Source: Nonomuraea cypriaca (GTDB taxonomy: Bacteria > Actinomycetota > Actinomycetes > Streptosporangiales > Streptosporangiaceae). Taken from it: a stretch of DNA of 64,000 nucleotides. A program made the translations under genes and the position numbers. Position 1 is the first letter of the stretch; each line of letters starts with the position of its first letter. This document shows, one piece after another, positions 51,821 through 61,054 of this stretch. The notes below the pieces were generated by a model. That model saw nothing but the letters and a program-made list of their open reading frames with translations. It was not told the origin of the DNA and ran no database searches. The stretch lies in contig NZ_JADOGI010000002.1 in the NCBI RefSeq assembly GCF_015645445.1, positions 62,001-126,000 on the forward strand. Reading direction: 5' to 3'.

Positions 51821-52843
51821 GTGAAGATTGATTCGTTCTGCCACATCCTGCCCCGCGCCTACGCCGACCGCTTCTTCGCGATCGACGACAGCCCCGCGAT
51901 TTTGAACCTCCAGAAGCGCACCCGTGACATCCCCGCCCTGACGGACCTGGACGTGAGGTTCCGCCAGATGGACGAGTTCGGGGACTACAAGCAGATCATC
52001 AACGTCGCGACACCGCCCCTTGAGGACATGGGCCCCGCCGCGCGCAACGCCGAGATGGCGCGTATCGCCAACGAGGGCATGGCGGAAATGGTCGCGGCTC
52101 ACCCCGACAGGTTCGCGGGATTCTGTGCCGCCGTCTCGCTCGACGACGTCGATCGGGCGATCAAGGAGGTCGACTACGCCTTCACCAGCCTGAACGCGGT
52201 CGGGGTCCAGATCTACTGCCACGTCAACCGCGCTCCGATGGACGACCCGCGGTATGACCCGTTCTGGGAGACGCTCGCCGGCAGCGGGAAGATGATCCAG
52301 GTACACCCCAACAGGAACTCGTCCTGGCCGGACTACCCGACCGAGGAACGGTCCAAGTTCGAGATCTGGTGGGCGCTGGGCTGGGAGTACGACCTGTCCA
52401 CGTTCATGGCCCGCATGGTCTTCTCAGGTGTCCTCGAGCGCTGGCCGGACCTGAAGTTCCTGATCCACCACGGCGGAGCCATGATCCCGCACTTCGCCGG
52501 ACGGGTGGGCGCCGGCTGGGATCAGCTGGGCAGCCGAACGCCGGACAGCCAGAAGGGCGATGTGGAGGGCTACCCCTTGACGAAGCGACCCTTCGACTAC
52601 TTCAAGAACTTCTACGTCGACACCGCCTGCTTCGGCGCCGGAGACGCGCTCCGGACCTCGATCCGGTTCTTCGGCCATGACCGTGTGGTGTTCGCGTCGG
52701 ACAGTCCCTACGACCCCGAGAAGGGCCCGGGCTTCATCCGGGCGACGATCGAGAACCTCGAAGAGCTGGACCTCGGCAGCGCCGAACGGCAGGCCATCTA
52801 CCACGACAATGCCGTCCGGCTGTTCGGTCTGACCGCGTCGTGA
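51821..52843 (+). CDS. Amidohydrolase-family decarboxylase/hydrolase (ACMSD-like)
   Basis: 340 residues from GTG at 51821 (MKIDSFCHILPRAY), with AAGGAG nine bases upstream; an in-frame GTG at 51800 is weaker. A metal-dependent TIM barrel: FCHILP near the N-terminus (one of the two usual His of HxH is Phe), IQVHPNRN, LIHHGGAMIPHFAGR and FASDSPYD with the catalytic Asp. Relatives decarboxylate aminocarboxymuconate semialdehyde or hydroxybenzoates. Facing the hydroxyquinol genes, a role in decarboxylating a dihydroxybenzoate or a ring-cleavage product is likely but not proven. Confidence 0.82.
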   Translation: MKIDSFCHILPRAYADRFFAIDDSPAILNLQKRTRDIPALTDLDVRFRQMDEFGDYKQIINVATPPLEDMGPAARNAEMARIANEGMAEMVAAHPDRFAGFCAAVSLDDVDRAIKEVDYAFTSLNAVGVQIYCHVNRAPMDDPRYDPFWETLAGSGKMIQVHPNRNSSWPDYPTEERSKFEIWWALGWEYDLSTFMARMVFSGVLERWPDLKFLIHHGGAMIPHFAGRVGAGWDQLGSRTPDSQKGDVEGYPLTKRPFDYFKNFYVDTACFGAGDALRTSIRFFGHDRVVFASDSPYDPEKGPGFIRATIENLEELDLGSAERQAIYHDNAVRLFGLTAS

Positions 52844-52868
52844 GGCCGAGGTGAGGACCTGACATGTC

Positions 52869-52907
52869 GCCGCGGCCGGCACCCCCGACAAGGGCGCCGG
52901 CCGCGGC
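52869..52907. terminator. Bidirectional terminator hairpin
   Basis: GCCGCGGCCGGC, 15-base loop, GCCGGCCGCGGC: a perfect 12-bp stem between the convergent amidohydrolase and dioxygenase genes (stops at 52843 and 52961). Confidence 0.75.
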
Positions 52908-52960
52908 ACGGTCATGGTACGAGCGGGTGGATCAGCTCCCCGGGCAGGTCCGCCTGAGGT

Positions 52961-53857
52961 TCAGGTGTCGGCGGGAGCGAGCGTGATGTCGAAACGCGTC
53001 CGCGACCACGTGCCGTCGATGACCCGGCCGTCGGGGGCGGGTGTGCCGGCCGGCTGCCGCACGAAGTCCCTGACCAGGGACTCCTTGACCCCGAAGACGG
53101 CGTCCGAGTCGAGCAGTGCGTCGCCGCGCACGAAGATGTGCGTCACCAGCGTCCGGCAGCCCGCGTGGGAGACCATGAAGTGCAGGTGCGAAGCCCGCAT
53201 CGGCGAGCGACCGGCCGCGTCGAGCAGCCGGCCGACGGGTCCGTCGTGGGGGATGGGATACGGCGTCGGGGTGATGCCCCAGAACCGGTACCTCCCCTCG
53301 TCGTCGGTGAACAGGCGCGCCCGCGCGGCGGTGCGCCCGTCGCCGTACTGGACGTCGTAACGGCCGTCCTCGTCGGTCTCCCAGACCTCGATCCGGGCGC
53401 GCGGGAGGGGCTTGCCGTCGGCGCCGGTGACGGTGCCCTCGACCCAGCACGGCTCACCGGGCGCACCGAAGGACATGTCCTCCCCGTTGGCGATCTCCGG
53501 TGCCCCCTCGACGAAGAACGGCCCGAACACGGTCGCCTCGGTCGCCTCCCCGTAGGCCTCGTTGTTGACCGCGATGGTCTGCATGGAGGCGCCGAGCACG
53601 TCGGAGAGCAGGATGAACTCCTGCCGCCTGTCGTCGGTGATGTGTCCGGCGGCGGTGAGGAAGCCGATCGCCTCGCTCCACTCCTCCTCGGTCAGTCGCA
53701 CCTCGCGGATGTAGGCGTGGACGTGCTTGACCAGGCCGGTCATCAGCTCCTTCAGCCGCGGGTCCTGGCAGGCGTCGAACGAGCGCACCACCCGCTCTAC
53801 CAGCTCCTCCTCGCGGGCGGCCTGCTCGGCGGACACCTCGGTGTGCGCAGCGGTCAT
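52961..53857 (-). CDS. Hydroxyquinol 1,2-dioxygenase (intradiol)
   Basis: 298 residues. N-terminal dimerisation helices (DUF/dioxygenase_[21 protein letters not shown]), then the intradiol core with non-heme Fe(III) ligands: Tyr in DEDGRYD, Tyr in [13 protein letters not shown], and His pair in [13 protein letters not shown]. The [18 protein letters not shown] segment is of the hydroxyquinol subgroup. It opens 1,2,4-trihydroxybenzene to maleylacetate. ATG overlaps the stop of the maleylacetate reductase gene, its next pathway enzyme. Confidence 0.92.
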   Translation of the reverse strand: MTAAHTEVSAEQAAREEELVERVVRSFDACQDPRLKELMTGLVKHVHAYIREVRLTEEEWSEAIGFLTAAGHITDDRRQEFILLSDVLGASMQTIAVNNEAYGEATEATVFGPFFVEGAPEIANGEDMSFGAPGEPCWVEGTVTGADGKPLPRARIEVWETDEDGRYDVQYGDGRTAARARLFTDDEGRYRFWGITPTPYPIPHDGPVGRLLDAAGRSPMRASHLHFMVSHAGCRTLVTHIFVRGDALLDSDAVFGVKESLVRDFVRQPAGTPAPDGRVIDGTWSRTRFDITLAPADT

Positions 53858-54918
53858 GACATCGCTCCTTCCCAGGCCGCTCGGAGCAGCGCGGTGAGAT
53901 TCTCCTCGGTGACGGGTGCGGGGTTGCCGGCGGGGATCGCGGCCAGGATCGGGGCCACCGCCCTGGCGATGCCGTCCTCCGGCATGCCGTAGTCCTTCAG
54001 CGCGGTCGGTGCGTGGAGGGTCGCGCCCAGGTCCGCGAGGCCCTCCGACGCCGTCGGTCCGCCGAGGGCCCGCGCGATCCGGCGTTCCGCCTCGGGCGCG
54101 TACGGCGCGTTGAACGCCAGCACATGGGGGAGCACGACGGCGTGGGTCTGCGCGTGTGGCAGGTTGAACATCCCGCCCAGCACATGACAGATCTTGTGGT
54201 GCATGCCCGAGCCGGCGGACGCGAACGCGACGGCGGCCAGGTAGGCGCCGTAGAGGGTCCTTTCACGGCCTTCGATCCCGGTCGGGTCGGCGACCACGGC
54301 GGGCAGGCCGAGTCGCAGCGCGTGGCTGCCTTCGGCGGCCAGGGCCTGGTCGATCGGGTCGGTGCGCGGTCCCCACATCGAATCGACACAGTGGGCCATC
54401 GCGTTGAGGCCGGACGCGACCGACATCTCCACAGGCAGGGTCAGCATGAGCGACGCGTCGTACACGATGGAGCGGGGCAGTGCGTGATCGTCCACGCCGG
54501 TCGTCTTGGTCTCGCCCTCGGTGAGCCCCCAGACGTTCGTCGCCTCGGAGCCGGCGTACGTCGTCGGCACGGCGATGATGGGCAGGCCAGCCGTCGGAGA
54601 GCCGGTCATGGCGACCGCCTTCGCCAGCCCGGTCGTGGACCCGCCGCCGACGCAGAGCAGCGCGTCGGCATCGACCTTGACCGCGGCCTCCCGCGCCCGT
54701 TGGGCAACCTCGACTGGCACGTGCATGACGACCTCGTCGTGCCGTACGGCGACCGGGATCTCGGCCGACACGGCGTCGGCGATCGAGGATTCGGCGGGGG
54801 CGGCGATGACCATGACCCGCTGGACACCGAGCTTGGCCACCTCTTCGGCCACCGCCGCGGGCGCGTCGCCGGGGGCGAAGACCACCCGCTGCGGCAGCGT
54901 CTCATGGATGAATCTCAT
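53854..54918 (-). CDS. Maleylacetate reductase
   Basis: 354 residues, iron-containing alcohol dehydrogenase fold: cofactor motif [40 protein letters not shown] and the metal His in [20 protein letters not shown]. It reduces maleylacetate to 3-oxoadipate with NAD(P)H. Upstream partner of the dioxygenase in one transcript; starts 61 bases after the FAD monooxygenase gene. Confidence 0.93.
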   Translation of the reverse strand: MRFIHETLPQRVVFAPGDAPAAVAEEVAKLGVQRVMVIAAPAESSIADAVSAEIPVAVRHDEVVMHVPVEVAQRAREAAVKVDADALLCVGGGSTTGLAKAVAMTGSPTAGLPIIAVPTTYAGSEATNVWGLTEGETKTTGVDDHALPRSIVYDASLMLTLPVEMSVASGLNAMAHCVDSMWGPRTDPIDQALAAEGSHALRLGLPAVVADPTGIEGRERTLYGAYLAAVAFASAGSGMHHKICHVLGGMFNLPHAQTHAVVLPHVLAFNAPYAPEAERRIARALGGPTASEGLADLGATLHAPTALKDYGMPEDGIARAVAPILAAIPAGNPAPVTEENLTALLRAAWEGAMS

Positions 54919-54979
54919 CAGAGGTTCCTTCTGCTTCCCGCGTTCCCGGCAGGCTCGCCGGTGGCATGGTCATGAGCGG

Positions 54980-56191
54980 TCACCGCTGCGCGGCCGCCCT
55001 GGTTCCCAGCGCGACGTCCGGGTCGTAGTCGTAGATCCACCCGTTCGCGACGAGCGGATCGTCCTGGGCGAAGGCCGCGTCGCGGTCCTGCTGCTCGGGA
55101 CCGTCCGGAAGGTGGTTGATGTGGGAGCGCCCATGGCTCACGGTCTGGATCCGGGTCGTGCGGGGGATGCGCGACTCCTCGTACCGCCTGAGCGCGCCGG
55201 CCGGATCGTCCAGACCCGTCGCGAGGCAGCGTGCCAGCACGGCGGCGTCCTCCAGTGCCTGGGCCGCGCCCTGGGCGAAGAAGGGGAACATCGGATGGGC
55301 GGCGTCGCCGAGGAGCGTCGTCCCGCCCTCGGACCAGCGCGGCAGGGGCGCCCGGTCCAGCAGCGCCCATCGGCCGGGCGTCCCGGCGGCACGGATCAGA
55401 TCGACCAGTCGTCGGTCCCACCCGTCGAACTCGGCGAGTAACTCCTCCACCGTCGCGGTCGCGGTCCAGGACTCCACGGTGTAGTCGCCGGCGGGAGCGA
55501 AGGCAACGAGGTTGACCAGCTCCCCGGCCGAGACCGGATAGTGCACGAGGTGGTGGCCCGGGCCGATCCACAGCGTCTGCGTGGGGCGCCGGGCGAACTC
55601 CGGCGCTCCGGCTGCCGGGACGAGAGCCCGAAAGGCACAGATGCCAGAGTACGTCGCCGGCGACGCCTCGAACAGGGCACCGCGTACGACGGAGTGAACC
55701 CCGTCGGCTCCGATGACGACGTCGGCCTCCACCGTCCGCCCGTCGGCGAAGTGCAGCCGCGGCCTGGCGCCGGTGTCCAGCCCGACACACTTGTGACCGA
55801 GCGCGATGCCCTGAACCGGGACCTGCGCCTCGATGACGCGGAGCAGGTCGGCTCGGTGCGCGGTGTAGGTCTGCTCTCCGTAGAGGCGCTCGCAGGCGTC
55901 GGCCAGGTTCTCCGACGACAGCACCGTCCCGTCCTCCCAGCGGCGGAACTCCCAGCCGGTGTCGAGCTGCACGGCGCGCTCGCGCAGGGCCTCGAGGACG
56001 CCGAGCTTGCGCAGCTGGCGCGCCGCGTTGGGTGCGACCACCAGGCCGGCGCCCACCTCGCCCAGTCGTGGCGCCTGCTCGTAGACCGTGCTGGGGAGTC
56101 CCTCACGGTGGAGGAACGCCGCGGTGGCGAGACCACCGATGCCGCCGCCCACGATCGCGATCCTCGGCAGTCCGGCCGTGCCTTGTGTCAT
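54980..56191 (-). CDS. FAD-dependent aromatic hydroxylase (salicylate/resorcinol hydroxylase-like)
   Basis: 403 residues from ATG 56191 with GGAGGAG upstream. FAD fingerprint IAIVGGGIGGLATAAFLHRE, DG motif VVIGADGVHSVVR, and LLGDAAHPMFPFFAQGAAQALEDA, typical of NahG-like salicylate 1-hydroxylases and 6-hydroxynicotinate or resorcinol hydroxylases. As head of the operon with hydroxyquinol dioxygenase and maleylacetate reductase, its product should be hydroxyquinol, so the substrate is probably resorcinol, a dihydroxybenzoate or similar. Confidence 0.88.
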   Translation of the reverse strand: MTQGTAGLPRIAIVGGGIGGLATAAFLHREGLPSTVYEQAPRLGEVGAGLVVAPNAARQLRKLGVLEALRERAVQLDTGWEFRRWEDGTVLSSENLADACERLYGEQTYTAHRADLLRVIEAQVPVQGIALGHKCVGLDTGARPRLHFADGRTVEADVVIGADGVHSVVRGALFEASPATYSGICAFRALVPAAGAPEFARRPTQTLWIGPGHHLVHYPVSAGELVNLVAFAPAGDYTVESWTATATVEELLAEFDGWDRRLVDLIRAAGTPGRWALLDRAPLPRWSEGGTTLLGDAAHPMFPFFAQGAAQALEDAAVLARCLATGLDDPAGALRRYEESRIPRTTRIQTVSHGRSHINHLPDGPEQQDRDAAFAQDDPLVANGWIYDYDPDVALGTRAAAQR

Positions 56192-56313
56192 CCTCAAGCT
56201 CCTCCGGTTCTCCGTCCCCGATCCGATGGGTCGGCTCCCTGGCGATCGGCGCGATCACTCCCCATCAGCCTCGGTTCGCTCATGCTGCACTTCTCGGATC
56301 GACCGGGAGGCAT

Positions 56314-56328
56314 GTTAAATCATTGAAC
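56314..56328. promoter_or_regulatory. Candidate operator of the first IclR regulator
   Basis: GTTaAATcATTgAAC: all twelve capital positions obey dyad symmetry (GTT-AAT/ATT-AAC). It lies in an A+T-rich patch between the FAD hydroxylase (start 56191, minus) and the IclR gene (start 56377). Confidence 0.6.
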
Positions 56329-56376
56329 GAACATTTCGGCGTCCGTGGGAACGGATCCGAGGAAGCGAGGTGCGGC

Positions 56377-57156
56377 GTGCCGCGTACCAGCGAACCGGGA
56401 CGAAGCGTGAGCTCTCGACTGCTCGACCTCTTGTTCTCCTTCGAGCCCGGCGAGACCGAGCTTAGCCTCGCCGAGCTGGCACGGAAGACCGGCCTGCCGC
56501 ACCCGACCGCTCGCCGCCTCGTGCTCGAGCTGACGAAGGCCGGGGCGCTCGAGCAGCGTGCCAACGGCCGGTTCGCCGTCGGCCTCAGGCTGTGGCAGCT
56601 CGGCACGCTGGCCCCGTTGACCGAGTCGCTGCGTACGATGGCCCAGCCGTACATGGAAGACCTCTATACCGCGCTCCACCAGCACGTGCAGCTCGCGGTC
56701 CTCGAAGGACGCGAGGCCGTCATCCTCGAGCGCCTCTCCGCGCCGCGTGCCCTGGGACTGGTCTCCCAGGTGGGCGGCCGGCTGCCGCTGCACTGCTCAG
56801 GGGTCGGCAAGATCCTGCTCAGCCACGCCGCGCCGGAGCTGGTGCAAGAGGTCCTCGACGGAGAGCTGCAGCGGTTCAACTCGAAGACGGTCGTCGACCC
56901 GGACGCGCTCCGACGTGAGCTGGCCGAATGCCGTCGCACCGGCTGCGCCCTGGTCCGTGGCGAGCTGACCGAGGGCGCCGACTCCATCGCGACACGGATC
57001 ATGAACAGCGAAGGACACGTCGTCGCCTCCCTCTCCGTTGTCGTACGGACAGGGTCCGTGCAGCCGCAAGCCGTCCTTCCCTCGGTCATCACGAGTGGGT
57101 TGGCCATCTCGAGAAGGCTGGGGTGGCGGCCTGGCATCAAGGTCTGGCAGGGCTGA
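56377..57156 (+). CDS. IclR-family regulator 1
   Basis: 259 residues. Helix-turn-helix ELSLAELARKTGLPHPTARR at about 32-51, then the IclR effector domain (LAVLEGREAVILERL, LPLHCSGVGKILLSH, CALVRGELTEGADSIATRI). Divergent from the hydroxyquinol operon, which it most likely activates or represses in response to an aromatic intermediate. GTG start with GAGG upstream; an upstream extension is open but not homologous. Confidence 0.9.
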   Translation: MPRTSEPGRSVSSRLLDLLFSFEPGETELSLAELARKTGLPHPTARRLVLELTKAGALEQRANGRFAVGLRLWQLGTLAPLTESLRTMAQPYMEDLYTALHQHVQLAVLEGREAVILERLSAPRALGLVSQVGGRLPLHCSGVGKILLSHAAPELVQEVLDGELQRFNSKTVVDPDALRRELAECRRTGCALVRGELTEGADSIATRIMNSEGHVVASLSVVVRTGSVQPQAVLPSVITSGLAISRRLGWRPGIKVWQG

Positions 57157-57168
57157 TGCGAAACAGGT

Positions 57169-58443
57169 TCAGCGATCGGTGCCCAGGGCCCCGGCGGAGT
57201 AGCCCGCGATCTCTTTGTACCGCTGCGAGATCTGGGCCAGCTCCTCCACCTTGATCACGTCGTCGATGGAGTCGAACGGCCGGTCCCCGGTCCGCTGCCA
57301 CACCTCACGGATGATCACGTCTGGTGGCATGCTCCGGTTGGCCAGCACGACCTGGGTGGTCGCGGGCAGCCGCTCGGCCTCGTACGCGCGCAGCGCGGTC
57401 ACCGGGTCAGGCGAGGCGATCAGGTGGTCGCGGAGCGCCCTAGCGTCGAGGATCGCCTGGCCGGCGCCGTTGGAGCCGCGCGGCACCATCGGATGGGCGG
57501 CGTCGCCGAGCAGGGTGATCCGGCCCTCGCTCCAGTGATCCAGCGGGTCCTGGTCCACCATGGGGTACTCCAGGACCGTCTCAGAGGCCCGCATCATCGC
57601 CGGCACGTCGAGCCAGTCGAAGTGCCAGTCTTCGAAGGCCCCGATGAAGTCCTCGAGGTGGCCGCGCCGGTTCCAGTCCCTTTGCACGTGGCGCGGGGTC
57701 TGGATCTCGACGACCCAGTTGAGGAGCTGGTCGCCGTCCGGCAGGTTCCTGATCGGGTACGCGACGAGCTTGCCCTGATCGATCCAGCCGGCCCGCACCA
57801 TGCTCGCCCCGGACAGGAACGGCCTGACCTTGGTCACGCCCCGCCACATGTTGATGCCGGAGTAGCGTGGCTCGCCCTCGTGCGGGTGGAGTTGCTTGCG
57901 CAGCACCGAGTGAATGCCGTCGCAGCCGACCAGCACCCGGGCCCGCACGGGGGGCGGTTCGTCGCCGCCGGGCCCGGCGAAGTGGGCGGTCACGCCGGTC
58001 TCGTCCTGTTCCGCCCGGACGCACCGGTGCCCGAGCACCACCGCGTCCGCGCCCATGCGCTCCCGCACCGCCGCCAGCAGGACCGCGTGCAGGTCGCCGC
58101 GGTGGATCGAGTACTGCGGATGCTCGTACCCGGCGTGCCGGCCGGACGGCTCCCGGTAGATGAGCTGGCCGAAGCGGTTGAAGAACACCGACTCCTGGGT
58201 GACGACGGCGGCTCTGCACAGTTCCTCGCCGAGGCCGAGCCTGTGCAGCACGCGGGAGGCGTGCGGCAGCAGGTTGATGCCCACGCCCACCACGCCGACC
58301 TCGGGTACGGCCTCGTAGACGCGGCAGCCGATTCCGGCGTCGTGCAGTTCGAGCGCGAGCACCAGACCGGCGATGCCGGCGCCGACGATGAGGACCTCGT
58401 CCTCGACCGTGGGGCTCGCGGGATCGGTGGACCGTCGCGGCAT
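57169..58443 (-). CDS. FAD-dependent monooxygenase (PhzS-like)
   Basis: 424 residues. VLIVGAGIAGLVLALELHDA, VGVGINLLPHASRVLHRLGL (a PhzS-subgroup feature), LVGCDGIHSVLRKQL, and LLGDAAHPMVPRGSNGAGQA. Hydroxylates an aromatic ring; distinct from the NahG-like enzyme 1 kb away. Together they could carry out two successive hydroxylations or serve two substrates. Start at the ATG with GGAG upstream. Its gene converges on IclR 1 (12 bases between stops) and diverges from IclR 2. Confidence 0.88.
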   Translation of the reverse strand: MPRRSTDPASPTVEDEVLIVGAGIAGLVLALELHDAGIGCRVYEAVPEVGVVGVGINLLPHASRVLHRLGLGEELCRAAVVTQESVFFNRFGQLIYREPSGRHAGYEHPQYSIHRGDLHAVLLAAVRERMGADAVVLGHRCVRAEQDETGVTAHFAGPGGDEPPPVRARVLVGCDGIHSVLRKQLHPHEGEPRYSGINMWRGVTKVRPFLSGASMVRAGWIDQGKLVAYPIRNLPDGDQLLNWVVEIQTPRHVQRDWNRRGHLEDFIGAFEDWHFDWLDVPAMMRASETVLEYPMVDQDPLDHWSEGRITLLGDAAHPMVPRGSNGAGQAILDARALRDHLIASPDPVTALRAYEAERLPATTQVVLANRSMPPDVIIREVWQRTGDRPFDSIDDVIKVEELAQISQRYKEIAGYSAGALGTDR

Positions 58444-58577
58444 GAAGACTCCTGGCTCCTGTGCTGGGGGGCGCCGGCCGGCGGCGGGGGATGGGTCACG
58501 ACCGGCACTGACGCCTGGTTGGGCGCCGAGCACATCGTGCCACCGTGTTGTGGATTGTGGCCGAATCTGGAAATTTT

Positions 58578-58592
58578 TTCTGTTATACAGAA
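58578..58592. promoter_or_regulatory. IclR operator, copy A
   Basis: TTCTGT-TAT-ACAGAA, a perfect 6+3+6 dyad ending four bases before the ATG of IclR 2 and 134 bases from the monooxygenase start. A second copy of the same design is at 59386-59400. Confidence 0.82.
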
Positions 58593-58596
58593 CAAC

Positions 58597-59355
58597 ATGC
58601 TTGAAGCACTCCCCCCTTACGCCATCGGATCGGTGGACAAGGCGATGCTCATCCTGCTCATGATCCGAGACCGGGGGGAGGTGCGGGTCACCGACGTCAG
58701 CGACGTGCTGGGGGTCGCCCGCTCGACGGCCCATCGGCTGCTGCTCACCCTGGCCCACCGCGGTTTCGTCGCCCAGGACCGGGTCACCCGTGCCTATCGC
58801 GCCGGCCGGGTCGTGGTGGAGATCGGGCTGTCCGCGGTGGGCGGGCTCGATATCCGGCGCAAGGCCAGGCGGCACATGGAGTGGCTGGCGGCCGAGCTGC
58901 ACGAGACGGTCAATCTGCTGGTCCTGGAGGGCAACGGCACCCGGTTCATCGACGGGGTGGAGGGTGACCGGCCGCTGCGGGTGTCCTCGCGTACCGGCAC
59001 GTTGCTGCCCGCGCACAGCACCTCGGGCGGCAAGATCCTGCTCGCGGAGCTGCCCGACGAGGAGGTTCTCGGGCTCTTCCCCGACGGACTGACGCGGGTC
59101 ACGGACCGCACCATCACCGACCCTGACGCGCTGCGCGCGGAGTTGCGCAGCGTGCGCGACCTCGGCTACGGAGTGAATCACGAGGAGAGCGCGCCCGGGC
59201 TGGACGCGGTGGCCGTGTGCGTACGCGATCACCTCGGCCGGGCCCTGGCCGCGCTCGCGGTCAGCCTGCCTCACCAGCGGATGACCCAGGGCAACCTGCA
59301 CATGATGTTGCCCTTGCTACGCTCGGCGGCCGAGGCCATCAGCCAGGATCTGTGA
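58597..59355 (+). CDS. IclR-family regulator 2
   Basis: 252 residues. Helix-turn-helix RVTDVSDVLGVARSTAHRLL (about 30-49) and an IclR effector domain (VNLLVLEGNGTRFIDGVEG, LPAHSTSGGKILLAELPDEE, ESAPGLDAVAVCVRD). It sits between the PhzS-like monooxygenase (divergent) and the ubiD transport operon (downstream), each with one copy of the same 15-bp dyad at its promoter side. The copy A dyad overlaps the expected ribosome-binding region, suggesting autorepression. Confidence 0.92.
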   Translation: MLEALPPYAIGSVDKAMLILLMIRDRGEVRVTDVSDVLGVARSTAHRLLLTLAHRGFVAQDRVTRAYRAGRVVVEIGLSAVGGLDIRRKARRHMEWLAAELHETVNLLVLEGNGTRFIDGVEGDRPLRVSSRTGTLLPAHSTSGGKILLAELPDEEVLGLFPDGLTRVTDRTITDPDALRAELRSVRDLGYGVNHEESAPGLDAVAVCVRDHLGRALAALAVSLPHQRMTQGNLHMMLPLLRSAAEAISQDL

Positions 59356-59385
59356 TCTGCCGGCCTCCCGGCAGCGGACAAGTTG

Positions 59386-59400
59386 TTCTGCCATGCAGAA
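59386..59400. promoter_or_regulatory. IclR operator, copy B, upstream of ubiD operon
   Basis: TTCTGC-CAT-GCAGAA, the same 6+3+6 design as copy A; the sixth arm position changes from T:A to C:G on both sides, keeping the symmetry. It lies 160 bases before the ubiD start. Confidence 0.82.
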
Positions 59401-59560
59401 TCTATGACCGTTCAATGACCGAATCGATTCCCTTTTACGCAATCCACCCGTAACTTCTGGCAACGAACCAGCAATCCGGGCGCTGTGCCACGAAACGGGT
59501 AGATGTCATGATTCAGCATGGAAACGGTTGCGCCAGCGTGCTTCCGCGCGGGCGGTGCCG

Positions 59561-61054
59561 GTGAGCTACAACGACTACGACGGCCCTCACGCCGACCTGC
59601 GCGAGCTGATCGAGCGTATTGACCGATCCGGGCAACTGGTGCGGCTGGGCGGCGTCGACCCGCACCTGGAGCTCGGCACCCTGATCGAGCTCATCGCGCA
59701 CCGCGGCGGCGAGGGCGGCCCGGCCGTCCTGTTCGACGAGCTCGTGGGCGCGAAGCCCGGCCACCGCGCCTTCTCCGGCGCGACCAACTCGGCCGAGCGG
59801 CTGGCGCTCACCCTCGGCCTGCCGGCCCCCGGCCACCCGCTCGACGTCGTGCGCGCGTACCGGGACCGGATGAAGACCCACAAAACCATCCCCCCGGTCA
59901 CCGTGGACGACGGCCCTGTGCTGGAGAACGTTCTGCGCGACGACGAGGTGGACGTGACCGCGCTGGTCGCGCCCTTCCTGCACGAGCGGGACGGCGGCCG
60001 GTACATCGGCACCGACGACCTGGTCATCATGCGCGACCCGGACGACGGCTGGGTCAACATCGGCACCTACCGCAGCATGGTGCACGGCCCCGACCAGGTG
60101 GGTCTGTGGATCTCCCCCGGGAAGCAGGGCAGGCAGATCAGGGAGAAGTACTTCTCCCGCGGCGAGCCCTGCCCGGTCCTGATCTCCTGCGGCCACGACC
60201 CGCTGCTCTTCCTGGCCTCGGGGAACGAAGTGCGCTACGGGTTGTCGGAGTACGACTACGCGGGCGGGCACCGCGGGCAGCCGTTCGAGGTGGTGGCCTC
60301 CGAGCTCTACGGGCTGCCCATGCCGGCCAGCGCCGAACTGGTGCTGGAGGGCGAGATGTACCCGGACGAGGTCGCGCCGGAAGGGCCGTTCGGCGAGTTC
60401 ACCGGCTACTACGCCGGCGGACGCTCCGACCAGCCGGTGGTGCACGTGCGCCGGATCTACCACCGCGACGACCCCATCGTGACGGTCGCCTCCCCCATCC
60501 GGCCCCCCTCGAACTTCTCCTACAGCAAGTGCGTGATGAAGGCGGGGATGATCTGGGACGAGGTGGAGCGGGCCGGACTGTCCGGCGTGCGGGGCGTGTG
60601 GTGCCACGAGGCGGGGGCCGCCCGGCTGTTCAACGTCATCTCCGTCAAGCAGGCCTACGACGGGCACGCCAAGCAGGCCGGGCTGCTCGCCGCGTCCTGC
60701 CAGTCGGGCTCCTACCTCGGACGTTTCGTGGTCGTGGTGGACGACGACATCGATCCGACCAACACCTTCGACGTGCTGTGGGCCATGTCCACCCGGTGCG
60801 ACCCGGTGGACGACATCGAGATCATCCGCCGGGCGTGGAGCGGGCCGCTCGACCCACGCATTCCCCACGGGCAGACGCACAACTCGCGGGCCGTCATCAT
60901 GGCCGTCCGCCCGTACCAGCGCCTCGCCGACTTCCCGCCAGTCGCCGAGGCGAGTCCGGAGCTGCGTGACCAGGTCGCGCGCAAGTTCGCCGGCGTCCTG
61001 GCCGGGCTCGGCTCCGCATCCCCCCACGTGCAGCAACCGGAGGAAGCAGAATGA
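59561..61054 (+). CDS. UbiD-family (prenylated FMN) aromatic acid decarboxylase
   Basis: 497 residues. DLRELIERIDRSGQLVRL at the start, NIGTYRSMVHGPDQVGLWIS with the Arg that contacts prFMN, and EGPFGEFTGYYAGG with the metal/catalytic Glu near the expected ExxxRxxE region. It decarboxylates an aromatic or alpha,beta-unsaturated acid without oxygen. Start taken as GTG (VSYNDYDG); a TTG at 59528 would add 11 residues. Its stop overlaps the binding-protein ATG. UbiX, which makes the cofactor, ends the same operon. Confidence 0.9.
   Translation: MSYNDYDGPHADLRELIERIDRSGQLVRLGGVDPHLELGTLIELIAHRGGEGGPAVLFDELVGAKPGHRAFSGATNSAERLALTLGLPAPGHPLDVVRAYRDRMKTHKTIPPVTVDDGPVLENVLRDDEVDVTALVAPFLHERDGGRYIGTDDLVIMRDPDDGWVNIGTYRSMVHGPDQVGLWISPGKQGRQIREKYFSRGEPCPVLISCGHDPLLFLASGNEVRYGLSEYDYAGGHRGQPFEVVASELYGLPMPASAELVLEGEMYPDEVAPEGPFGEFTGYYAGGRSDQPVVHVRRIYHRDDPIVTVASPIRPPSNFSYSKCVMKAGMIWDEVERAGLSGVRGVWCHEAGAARLFNVISVKQAYDGHAKQAGLLAASCQSGSYLGRFVVVVDDDIDPTNTFDVLWAMSTRCDPVDDIEIIRRAWSGPLDPRIPHGQTHNSRAVIMAVRPYQRLADFPPVAEASPELRDQVARKFAGVLAGLGSASPHVQQPEEAE

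Noticed and set aside
58444..59301. Upstream extension of the PhzS-like monooxygenase
   Set aside because: It runs antisense through IclR 2 and through a clear operator; the enzyme's FAD motif starts just after the ATG at 58443.
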